DNA of 64,000 nt from Nitrosovibrio sp. Nv4 (lineage in GTDB: Bacteria; Pseudomonadota; Gammaproteobacteria; Burkholderiales; Nitrosomonadaceae): positions 62,001 through 126,000 of the forward strand of contig NZ_OCMZ01000002.1 in assembly GCF_900215485.1 (NCBI RefSeq), read 5' to 3'. The notes below the pieces were generated by a model. That model was not told the origin of the DNA. It saw only the letters and a list, made by a program, of their open reading frames with translations, and ran no database searches. The position numbers and the translations under genes are program-made. Of the stretch, positions 8,493-17,800 are shown one piece after another (the stretch's first letter is position 1; each line of letters starts with the position of its first letter).

Positions 8493-9493
8493 ATCAAAAC
8501 ACCGTCTGGCAGAGACGTCACAAGGTGGTGAAGGTGCGTTCGTGCCTTGGGGAGCCGCTGGCGAGAGATTCGATCAACCAGATCGATAACGGCATCATTT
8601 ATTGGACAGGGAAAGTTTCCCGCAAGTCGAACAAGGTGCCCGTTGTACGCATCGATCTCGGTCCGACCGCTTCCCATATCCGGACTCATGGAGCAATATG
8701 TTCCACGCAAGGAAGGGCGGAAGAAAAGTCCCATGAGTTTGGGCAGGAACGGCGTTCGCAATATGCGTATGACTGTATCGGGATGAAATGGCCCAATCTT
8801 TTCCAGCGTAAGGCCGGCGTGACGCAGGATCGAATAATTTTCCCGCAACAAAGCGAAGAACAGTTTTTGCGTGAGCGGATCGATGAGAAGTTCCGCATTA
8901 TCAACACCGGTGCTTGCCGCCAGCGGTGAAATAGCTGCGTTGTACATCAGTTTCGTTGATTTGAATGGACTAATATCCGCAACGCATTCGACGGGAAATA
9001 GTTTGCCCTCGGTAAACGCGGAGGCGAGCCCATTGATGCGTTTACGTTCACCGCTGCTTGCTTTGCGCCGTGGGCCAATATGCAGCGATCCAGTGCGCGT
9101 AATGCGGGCGCTCAGGCGGTCATCAGGACACTCGGAAACAAACGAAGCAATAGCTTCCGCGGGATGATGAAATCCTTCAAGTGTTTTGTCATAGCCATTT
9201 TGGATTGGCACCAATGTTTCGGTGTTCGCGATGCGTTGCAGGATCGGAGCGTTGTCGAATGTCTTTGTGCATAGCAACACCACTGCCTCCGTTGGCGGAA
9301 TCCACTGATCAAAGTGGACAAAATGCACGTGGTGAATGGGCCGCCCATCGAGCATCATTTCATTGCGACGCCCAGCGGCGACCTTCGCAGGGTTCGACTC
9401 AATCATGGTCACATCCCAGCCAGCGCGCACTAGACATGCCGCTGCAGCAATGCCGATACCGCCGGCCCCAACAATATGAGCGGATGATTTCAT
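8489..9493 (-). CDS. ketopantoate reductase (ApbA/PanE)-like NADP oxidoreductase
   Basis: This 334-residue protein starts with a Rossmann fold, HIVGAGGIGIAAAACLVRAG (glycines at 9, 11, 12 and 14). The second domain carries the all-helical C-terminal pattern of PanE, including FKSTKLMYNA (about 179-188), where the family has a conserved lysine. PanE proper reduces 2-dehydropantoate to pantoate. This copy belongs to the wider family and, being coupled to an epimerase rather than to pan genes, may act on another 2-keto or branched substrate. It is the first gene of a two-gene operon and overlaps the next by ATGA. No strong ribosome site is visible. Confidence 0.78.
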   Translation of the reverse strand: MKSSAHIVGAGGIGIAAAACLVRAGWDVTMIESNPAKVAAGRRNEMMLDGRPIHHVHFVHFDQWIPPTEAVVLLCTKTFDNAPILQRIANTETLVPIQNGYDKTLEGFHHPAEAIASFVSECPDDRLSARITRTGSLHIGPRRKASSGERKRINGLASAFTEGKLFPVECVADISPFKSTKLMYNAAISPLAASTGVDNAELLIDPLTQKLFFALLRENYSILRHAGLTLEKIGPFHPDTVIRILRTPFLPKLMGLFFRPSLRGTYCSMSPDMGSGRTEIDAYNGHLVRLAGNFPCPINDAVIDLVDRISRQRLPKARTHLHHLVTSLPDGVLI

Positions 9494-9595
9494 ACGTTAG
9501 CTTTCGATAATTTCAAAACTTCTCCAGATAGTCTTTCATAATGCTCTTTATTCTATCGATGCAGTTTCTTGTGCTTTATGAGAATGTAATACCGA

Positions 9596-9757
9596 TTATC
9601 GCCCTGCCAGGCGTGCAATGCGGTCGGTAATCCGCAAGTCGACAGGCCTGGAAAGGCATCTCTGAATCGGCATCGGCGTTTTATCCTTTCTTCCTGAATC
9701 ATTTTTCATAAACCTGTTTCTGACTCATGTTCAATCATTTCCTGGATGAAACCAGCA
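9596..9757 (-). pseudogene. decayed copy of the 5' region of the secreted protein gene
   Basis: Positions 9698-9757 match the start region of the secreted-protein gene (7344-7405): AATCATTT, TCATAAACC, TTTCTGACTCATG, TCAA and CATTT occur in the same order with a few changes and a short deletion. The deletion removes the AGGAGG ribosome site. The copy still has an ATG at 9709 followed by the equivalent of the first codons (M-K-N-D), and then a short open frame of 37 codons that stops at 9596 without a hydrophobic core. It is best read as a relic of a paralogue. The rest of 9494-9946 contains no convincing gene. Confidence 0.55.
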
Positions 9758-9946
9758 CTATGACAGCATTAGATCGCTGGACTATTCAAGCCATTGTCGG
9801 GGGTGGTTATGAGGGAAAACGCAGCTTTTTATTTCGGCAAAACATGGTGAAGCTCGATTCGTACGGATCAGGCAAACAAAGTCCCGTCCGCGCAGTCACA
9901 TTGATAGGTTGCTCCAAACGGAGAACCAGTTAAACCAATCCTATTT

Positions 9947-10801
9947 TTACCCATTTACTACAGTGCCACCATTCGGATGAAGCACTTGTCCTGCCATATA
10001 TGAGCAGTCCTGAGAGGCCAGAAAAACATAACAAGGCGCTACCTCGTCAGGTTGTCCGGGTCGTTTTATCGGGACATCTTTTCCGAAGCTTCCGACTTTC
10101 TCGGGCGGAAAAGTGGATGGTATTAAAGGTGTCCATATTGGGCCGGGAGCCACGGCGTTAACATGTATTCCACGTTCGATCAACTGTAGCGACAACGATC
10201 GTGTGAACGAAACGATTGCGCCTTTTGTGGTGGAGTAATCAAGCAGGTGTGGGCTTCCCTTATAGGCTGTCACCGAAGTAGTGTTAATTATGCGTGCTCC
10301 CTTTTTAAGATGGGGAAGCGCAGCCTTCACCATATAAAACATCGAAAATATGTTTGTGCGGAAAGTTCTTTCGAGCTGTGCATTATCGATATCAAGAATG
10401 CTTTCGCGAACATGTTGCTCCGCGGCATTATTCACCAGGATATCGATTTGGCCAAAAACACTGGTCGCCTTTTGCACGACTTCGTTACAGAATTTTTCAT
10501 CTCCTACGTCTCCAGCGATTAAAAGACATTTTCTTCCGCACTGCTCAATTTCTTTTTTTGTATCATTCGCATCCTCGTGCTCATTGAAGTAGGCAACGAT
10601 GATATCCGCTCCTTCTTTGGCAAAAGCGACTGCTACAGCACGTCCGATACCGCTGTCCCCGCCGGTAATAATCGCCACCTTGGATTTCAGCTTTCCACTG
10701 CCTTTGTATCCCTCAACAGTCGAGTCAGGCTGAGGCTCCATCTCTGTTTCCAGGCCTGGTTGCTGCGTTTGATGCTGTTCAGGAATTTCTATGGTTCCCA
10801 T
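9947..10801 (-). CDS. short-chain dehydrogenase/reductase, YghA/general-stress type
   Basis: This 284-residue SDR has a long polar N-terminal extension (about 1-38, rich in E, Q and P), the cofactor motif TGGDSGIG (46-53), NNAA (about 124-127), Ser176 and the catalytic Y189-xxx-K193. The extension and the C-terminal HPNGG are typical of the YghA / glucose-ribitol dehydrogenase-like group often linked to general or oxidative stress. The ATG at 10801 lies 8 bases after GGAGG; a TTG two codons upstream is less likely. It stands alone, with a promoter region upstream that contains two palindromes (10909-10939). The physiological substrate is unknown. Confidence 0.85.
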   Translation of the reverse strand: MGTIEIPEQHQTQQPGLETEMEPQPDSTVEGYKGSGKLKSKVAIITGGDSGIGRAVAVAFAKEGADIIVAYFNEHEDANDTKKEIEQCGRKCLLIAGDVGDEKFCNEVVQKATSVFGQIDILVNNAAEQHVRESILDIDNAQLERTFRTNIFSMFYMVKAALPHLKKGARIINTTSVTAYKGSPHLLDYSTTKGAIVSFTRSLSLQLIERGIHVNAVAPGPIWTPLIPSTFPPEKVGSFGKDVPIKRPGQPDEVAPCYVFLASQDCSYMAGQVLHPNGGTVVNG

Positions 10802-10908
10802 TGGCAATGCCTCCGTGATCGACGTTTAAGGATAGCTCGGTACCTGCTACGATGCCACGGCTTATGCGTGCATAGCGGCGCGACCGTACTCATATCTAGC
10901 TACTCCGA

Positions 10909-10939
10909 TATCTCGAGATAAAGAGTGGCATGATGCCAC
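10909..10939. promoter_or_regulatory. two adjacent palindromes upstream of the SDR gene
   Basis: TATCTCGAGATA (10909-10920) is a perfect 12 bp palindrome. GTGGCATGATGCCAC (10925-10939) is a perfect 7-1-7 inverted repeat. They lie about 110-140 bases in front of the SDR start, in a region without genes (10802-11150). Their spacing suggests operator sites for one or two dimeric regulators. Which regulator binds cannot be told from the sequence. Confidence 0.4.
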
Positions 10940-11150
10940 CTCCTGTTAAGAATCAACGCCAGTCAGTAACGAAACTCGGAGTTCAGGAGTGAGCGCTGAA
11001 AATCAGAAAGATAATAGGCAACTATAATGATCGCCGCGCATTGATCCGTACGCTGGCACACATAAGAGAGGGAGCGGATGAAGTACTACCTACTCAATAG
11101 TCAGGGTTTGCTGAACGAACGCCACCGCCACCTGGCGCCACGGCTCCATG

Positions 11151-13124
11151 TCAGGGTTTCTCGGCTTGAGTCTCTTTATTTTGGGACTTCTTCGGCTGTG
11201 GCTGTTGCACCGAGGCAATCAATGCCTTGCAATCATTATCCTCGCCCGGGCCCGTCTCGATCAGCGGTATCAGTGCGGCAGCCGGTGTTGCAAAAATACC
11301 CAAAAGTACTGCTGCACCAATGCGTATGGCCAACATTTTGTCTGGATATACCGTTGGGTCCTTGAAAGTGCCACTAATATGGACAGGCGTTCGGAGACTG
11401 ACAATACTGAAATCTTTGGGCTGAGGGGACAATTTCATACCGATGGTTTCTTCAACAAGGCTTATCTGCCCTTCGCCAATGATATTGGTATCGACTGTGT
11501 CAATGATGAAGACCTCGCTGCCCATTATGCCGTTCTTTATATCGAAATCGCTTACAGCGCAACGAACCTTGACGTTTTTGTCTCCGGCAACCAGAAACTT
11601 CATGATTTCGGCTCCGTCAAGTCCTATGATCTCCAGTATCAGATTACTGATCTGACCTCCGGACATGATTAACCCAAAGCGACCATCTGCCGACGCCAGA
11701 AGCGCACCCACCGATTCTCCCTGACCCTTCAATTTCATTTTGCCGCCAATTACACCCTTGCTGCCCTCGGTAAGTTCGATCTTGGGGAAAAGCTTCGGTA
11801 ACTGCAGCCTTTTAAAATCCACCTCGGCTTCACCGGCGGGGGTTTCATTGCGAGCATTTATGGTGAGGTTTGAAACGATATTTCCCCCTGCAACCGAAAA
11901 GTTAGCAGGATCGAGCGTCAGCAGCCCGTTGTCCACTTTGAGATGGGCCACCAGATGTTCAACCGGCAAATCCTTGTTACGGATAGATTTGCCCGTGAAC
12001 TTGACGTCCGCGTCCATGGCCTGCAACCGATCCACCTGAAATTTCTTATCAGGTAGCACACGGTGCCGCTGAGCTTCTATCGAGGCTTTCTTTTCCTGTT
12101 TCTCCGCTGGAGTATCCTGCGGTTGCGGCGCGCGTCTGGCGCCGATAAAACCTCTTAAATCATTCAGATCCAGAACTTGGGATACGACGTCGCCACGTAG
12201 CATCGGGCGCTCACCACCCGTATCAAAAAGTATGTCGCCGCCGAGATCGCTTTTGCCTACCGTTCCCGAAAATCCTTTCATGGACCATTCGGTTTTCTGA
12301 TGTAAAAGCCGTCCTGATATGTGGTATGGCGGCGAGGGGAAAATGACAATCCCCACAATCGGGTAGAGTGCGGATAGATCCTCGCCGCGGATATCCACGT
12401 TCAAGTCCATTGCGGGCAACTTGGCAACCCGGGTAACTGTGCCGTCAATCGTGGCGCGGGTTGTTCCTACTTCAGCGCTCGCCTTGATGGGATAGGGATG
12501 TGTCTTGTCCGTGAGCGATACTACTGCGCCACCCTGGGCTTGAGCTTTGAACTGCAACCCGGTGAACTTGCCTTCCGCGGCCACATCAAGCGGCATATCT
12601 CGCACGTCCGCACCGGATTCACTGTTTATGCTCGCCGTTACGTCAGTTTCGGTCTTCGGATCGCGAAAGATAAGCTTGCCCTGATCCAGGGTGAGCTTTC
12701 CGATTTCCGGTAATTCCGCTTTCTTTTCCTCTTCTTTTTTCAAATCCCAGTTACGCTTTCCATCTGCACTTTTTTCAAGGATGATTTTCGGGTGGGACAC
12801 GGATACTTCAGGCAATACGATGTCCCCCAGAAGCAGATCCCAAAGGCTGATCCTGAATGCAACCTTATCCACTCCAAACATTGGCTGTTCAGTCCCCCAT
12901 TCCGCATTGGCAAGCGATACCCCTTCAGCACTGATCAACGGGTTGAGCGATAACCTGACATCCAGGTCGCCTCGAATAACGAATTCGCGACCTGTTTTTT
13001 CGGTGACCTGGTGCTCTATATATGGCTTCATCATATTCCAGTCAAACCAGATGACAAAAATTATGACAAGCAGCACAAATATCGCGCTGAAGACCGACAA
13101 TCTTCTCTTTGTACGGGTTCTCAT
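11151..13124 (-). CDS. AsmA family envelope protein
   Basis: This 657-residue protein has a single N-terminal membrane anchor (about 9-27, preceded by RTRTKRR) followed by a large beta-rich periplasmic part. The first 120 residues match the AsmA N-terminal pattern (Y-I-x-x-Q-V-T-x-x-T-G-R-E-F-x-I-x-G-D-L, then LNPLISAEGVSLANAEWG). The C-terminal block (about 440-600) carries the AsmA signature around GSKGVIGGKMKLKGQG and IGEGQISL. AsmA-like proteins are thought to help move phospholipid to the outer membrane. It is monocistronic here, with 279 bases to the next gene upstream; nothing is recognised in 13125-13403. Confidence 0.88.
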   Translation of the reverse strand: MRTRTKRRLSVFSAIFVLLVIIFVIWFDWNMMKPYIEHQVTEKTGREFVIRGDLDVRLSLNPLISAEGVSLANAEWGTEQPMFGVDKVAFRISLWDLLLGDIVLPEVSVSHPKIILEKSADGKRNWDLKKEEEKKAELPEIGKLTLDQGKLIFRDPKTETDVTASINSESGADVRDMPLDVAAEGKFTGLQFKAQAQGGAVVSLTDKTHPYPIKASAEVGTTRATIDGTVTRVAKLPAMDLNVDIRGEDLSALYPIVGIVIFPSPPYHISGRLLHQKTEWSMKGFSGTVGKSDLGGDILFDTGGERPMLRGDVVSQVLDLNDLRGFIGARRAPQPQDTPAEKQEKKASIEAQRHRVLPDKKFQVDRLQAMDADVKFTGKSIRNKDLPVEHLVAHLKVDNGLLTLDPANFSVAGGNIVSNLTINARNETPAGEAEVDFKRLQLPKLFPKIELTEGSKGVIGGKMKLKGQGESVGALLASADGRFGLIMSGGQISNLILEIIGLDGAEIMKFLVAGDKNVKVRCAVSDFDIKNGIMGSEVFIIDTVDTNIIGEGQISLVEETIGMKLSPQPKDFSIVSLRTPVHISGTFKDPTVYPDKMLAIRIGAAVLLGIFATPAAALIPLIETGPGEDNDCKALIASVQQPQPKKSQNKETQAEKP

Positions 13125-13403
13125 GACGGCACGATTCGTAATCCGGGAAGTAAAATGAGCAATCAGTAGTTCGAGTGAACCTCGATAATACTTCTGCGGA
13201 CGGCGCGATTCAGTACGTCATCGCACATTGCGGAATCTTTGAATAAGGCGTGATTTGCCAGCTGTCGTACAACAGGGAGTTTTACAGGGAAGGAATGCTT
13301 CAACGGCGAGGTTGCTGGAGGTGAAACTTGAAATCGAGTTTTGCTTGTCTGGAAATGTCAGGCGGAGGAGATTGAGGCGTCGGAAGGATATTGGCAGTGA
13401 GTA

Positions 13404-14129
13404 CTAGTACTTTCGCACATCGCGAAACAGGCGGTCAAATTCCTTCTTGACGACGTCATAGCATTCGCAAACGTGTGCTTCCAGCCCGGTTCGGTCCAGT
13501 ACCGTAATGTGGCCACGACGGTAACGAATAATTTCCGCTTGTTGCAATTTTCCAGCAGCTTCTGTAATGCCTTCCCGTCGCACGCCGAGCATGCTGGCGA
13601 TCAATTCCTGAGTCATGACCAATTCCTCGGAATTCAATCGATCCAGCGTCAATAAAAGCCAGCGGCATAGCTGTTGTTCGATCGTGTGATGCCTATTGCA
13701 TACTGCTGTCTGGGAAATCTGCGTAATAAGTGCTTGAGTGTAGCGCAACAACAAGCGCTGGACTGGTCCTCCCTGGTTAAACTCTTGCAACAGAAGCGCG
13801 GCCTTCAGTCGATAGCCGTAGCCGGACGTTTGCACTGTGGCCCAACTCGGTGTGCTTTCGCCTCCCATGAATAGTGAAATACCGAGCATGCCCTCATTGC
13901 CTACTCCCGCGATCTCTGACGATGCGCCATTTTCCAGAATGTAGTGAAGGGAAATGATGGTGGAGGTGGGAAAGTAGACGTAGGGAAGCCGCCCGCCGGA
14001 TTCACAAAGAACATCACCAAGTGGCAAATGGATCAGTTCGAGATGCGGCTTTAAACGTTCAAGTTCGGCCGCCGGCAGAGCGGCGAGGAGATGGTTCTGG
14101 TTAGGCTGATGTGGGGGAGAACTAAGCAT
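13404..14129 (-). CDS. Crp/Fnr family transcriptional regulator (intact)
   Basis: The 241 residues contain an N-terminal cyclic-nucleotide-binding-like barrel (about 20-135; VYFPTSTIISLHYILENG) and a C-terminal winged helix-turn-helix (about 150-215; MTQELIASMLGVRREGITEAAGKL, then RYRRGHITVLDR). It lacks the cysteines of true Fnr iron-sulfur proteins in the N-terminus. The group resembles betaproteobacterial regulators whose signal is not known. It is transcribed away from the cyclic glucan synthase gene across a 695-base intergenic region. A second member, cut short after the barrel, follows that gene at 23712-24230, so the two may have a shared history. Confidence 0.88.
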   Translation of the reverse strand: MLSSPPHQPNQNHLLAALPAAELERLKPHLELIHLPLGDVLCESGGRLPYVYFPTSTIISLHYILENGASSEIAGVGNEGMLGISLFMGGESTPSWATVQTSGYGYRLKAALLLQEFNQGGPVQRLLLRYTQALITQISQTAVCNRHHTIEQQLCRWLLLTLDRLNSEELVMTQELIASMLGVRREGITEAAGKLQQAEIIRYRRGHITVLDRTGLEAHVCECYDVVKKEFDRLFRDVRKY

Positions 14130-14824
14130 CCGCTACAGAAATGTAAAAAATAAGCGCAGCCGGCGCAAAAAAATGGAATCTAATCGCAAATGCTCGGGAC
14201 TCCTGTTTCCCGGATCCTATTTCAGACCTATTTCCCTATTTCCTCTTGCCAGCCGGTTCCCAGACTTATGATAGCATCTATCCCGAGATGCAACCCTGTC
14301 AAGTAGAGCTTTTGCGAGTATTCCATTTTTATGGGTCAGCATTTTGTGCGCTAGCGTACATACTACAGATGAGTTAGGACTTTATCATTACACCCAAGCC
14401 GAATAAAAGAGCGGGGTTTCGTGGCGCCCCAGCAACCTGACAAATGGTGAAGGCTGCAACAACACGCTGACTATCAAGCCTTGCAGAGGTTCCGAGAAAT
14501 ACATGTGGCACATGTTGGGTACGGTGCCTTACAGTCCGCGGGTCTGCGAAAATTTTCATGCAAACCAAGTAAAGATTGCATGGGACTGAACGGCAAGCCT
14601 TACTTCATGTAAATTTTTGCCGGCAGCACGGAGCTTGGTAATATCTCCGGAAGCATTCTTCTTTCCCCTCACATCGCCATCGCTCTGTGGTTGAGGGAGT
14701 TACGCACTCGGGGGAGGTTTATCATATTACCTCCGGAATCAAGACGAGATCACGACGTTACAAAGTCCCATGCCTGTCTCCCATCGCCAAAGGCTAGTAT
14801 TTTGATCGCGCTATTGAATGAATC
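14130..14824. promoter_or_regulatory. long divergent intergenic region, crp-type regulator / glucan synthase
   Basis: These 695 bases lie between two divergent genes and hold no convincing reading frame. A perfect 7-1-7 inverted repeat, ACATGTGGCACATGT, sits at 14501-14515, about 310 bases before the glucan synthase start. It differs from the Crp/Fnr consensus but could be an operator. The size of the gap suggests a long leader or several regulatory sites for the glucan synthase gene. Confidence 0.4.
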
Positions 14825-17800
14825 GTGGGCCGGAGAATCTTCCAATTGAAAGTTAGAGACACACCTGTTTCCGGGCTTTTACCGTCCCTTACTGCCCGGC
14901 TTCGTAAAATCAGAAGACAACCCGCACCGATCAGCGAAGAACTGCCGTTACGCTCCGAGCTATTCAGCGGCGATCAGATGGAACTATATGGAGGCATCCT
15001 TGCGGCGTCCCACGAGGTATCCTCAAGCCGTGGCACCGCTCAGCTTCTGGCGCGACTGGATGAAAACGAAAATACGCTGTTCGATATCTGCAATGTGCTG
15101 ACTGAAGCGGTAACAGCGGATCAGCTGCTAACGCCAGCAGGCGAGTGGCTTTATGACAACTTCTATCTAATAGAAGAGCAGATCCGTACGGCCAGGCGTC
15201 ATCTTCCGAAAAGCTATAGCCGAGAATTACCTCTTCTGGCAAATGGGACTTCCGCAAATCTGCCACGGGTATATGACATTGCCCTGCAAGCGATCTCGCA
15301 TGGCGATGGGAGGGTAGACACGGAGAGTCTCAGGCGTTTTGTCGCTGCGTATCAGGCGGTCGCCAACCTGCAGTTGGGCGAATTATGGGCGATCCCGATC
15401 ATGCTTCGGCTGGCGTTGATCGAAAATCTCCGTCGCGTCGGTGTCCATGTCGCGGCCGGAAGGATAGACCGGAATCTTGCCGATGCCTGGGCTGACGAAA
15501 TCACACAGGTTGCCGAAAAAGATCCCAAAAGTCTGGTTCTTGTCATTGCTGACATGGCGCGGTCCAATCCGCCCATGACCACGCCTTTCATTTCCGAACT
15601 GGCGCGCCGACTGCAAGGGCAGGGCCCCGCGCTGGCGCTTCCGTTGACCTGGATCGAACAGCGGCTCGCGGAATCGAATCAAACCATCGACCAGATGGTA
15701 CAGCTGGGAAATCAGCAACAGGCGGCTGACCAGGTTTCAATATCCAACAGTATTAATAGTTTGCGCAAGCTAGGCGGCATCGACTGGCGTGAATTTGTCG
15801 AAACCACAAGTATTGTGGAACAGACGTTGCGAGAGGATCCGGACGGTATCTATGGTCGAATGGATTTTGCGAGCCGGGACCGTTATCGACATGCGGTGGA
15901 GCGACTGGCCAAGGCAAGCGCGGTATCGGAAGTGGAAGTGGCCCGACTGGCGCTCCGACTGGCACGGGAGGCTGCGTCGAGCGAGAACCACAGTGCCAGG
16001 GCTCATGTCGGGTTTTATCTGGTTGACAGAGGCTTGCCTGACCTTGAGAAGGCAGCCCAGGTACTGCCATCGCTGCGAGAGAAATTTTGGCGGGCTGGCC
16101 GCCAGTATCCGCTTTTCTGTTATCTCGGCGCTATCGGGCTGATCACGCTAAGTCTGGTCAGTCTACTGCTGCTCGAGGCGTACTTCGACGGTACAAGCGG
16201 TTGGTTACTGGCGGCAGTAGGCATACTGTCGCTCTTTGCAATGGGTCAGCTTGCCATATCACTGGTCAATTGGACCACCCCTTTGTTGGTGAGGCCCCAC
16301 TGGCTGCCACGAATGGATTTTTCCAGGGGTATACCTCCCACATTGCGGACATTGGTAGTGGTTCCGACCATGCTGACCAACGAATCGGATGTCTTTAACC
16401 TTATTGAAGCCCTTGAAGTACGATTCTTGGCCAATCGCGACGTTAACCTTGATTTCGGTTTATTGACTGACTTCAAGGACGCGAATCTGGAAACGCTGCC
16501 TGAAGATGAATTCTTGTTGAAGCTTGCTCGAGCCGGCATTGAAGAGCTGAATAAAAAATATTTCAGTGCGCCTGGTGATAGCAGGGTTGAAGCAAAGGAC
16601 TCAACCGTAATACACCAGAATGGTCAATTTTTTCTTTTCCACCGCCCGCGCAGGTGGAATGGACGGGAACGTCTCTGGATGGGCCAGGAGCGCAAACGGG
16701 GAAAGCTCGCGGACTTGAACTCGCTGTTGCGGGGAGCCGGGGGCGATGCGTTTTGCCTGATCGTTGGCAACACAGCTGTGCTGGCCAATGTGAAGTATGT
16801 CATCACGCTCGACACTGATACCCAGTTGCCGCGGGAGACCGCCCATCAACTTATTGGTGCGATGGCTCATCCGCTGAACCGCCCCAGGCTTGACACCATC
16901 CGCGCAGATGGAGATGCGATGCTGGTAACGGAGGGCTACGGGATTCTGCAACCGCGGGTTGTGGTGAGTCTCTCAAGTACAAATCAGTCAAGATACGCAT
17001 GGCTTTTTGGCGGCGAGGCCGGTATCGATCCGTACACCCGGGTTATCTCCGACGTCTATCAGGATCTGTTCTATGAGGGATCATTTATCGGAAAGGGAAT
17101 TTATGACGTTGACGCATTCGAGCAGACTGTTTGCCGCCGCTTTCCCGAAAACCGGATTCTAAGTCACGACCTTCTGGAAGGATGCTATGCACGGGCAGGT
17201 TTAATAAGTGACGTACAGTTATATGAGGAGTTCCCATCCCGCTACAGTGCAGATGTAAGCCGACGCCACCGATGGATTCGAGGAGACTGGCAACTCGCGA
17301 GCTGGTTGTTGTGGCGGGTACCGGGAGCTCTGGAAAGCTATCACCCAAACCCGCTGTCCGCGCTTTCCAGATGGAAACTGATGGATAATCTTCGGCGCAG
17401 CCTTGTGCCGGCCGCGTTGACGCTACTCCTGTTGCTAGGATGGATGGCACTGGCCCATGCATGGTTCTGGACGCTGATCGTTATTGGTGTGCTCGCTATC
17501 CCTGCCGCGATAGACGTCATCTCTGATCTTTTGAAGAAACCGGTCGAAGTCGCGTGGCGGCCGCACGCTATCACCTCAATGCGCGCGGCAGGACGGCACT
17601 TCGGACAAATATTATTCACACTGGCCTGTCTTCCATACGAGGCTTATTTCAGCCTCGACGCGGTAATACGCACCCACGTGCGGCTTTTCATCACACACCG
17701 CCGGCTGCTCGAGTGGAATCCCTCCCACTACATCGAGCGCGAATCAGGCTCCGCGATCAAAAGGAATGGGCCTACCAGCCTTGGTGCATCCTTTCGATCT

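Noticed and set aside
14410-14460. Short stretch reminiscent of a riboswitch core (CAGCAACCTGAC)
   Set aside because: No matching paired stems or downstream metabolic gene could be found.
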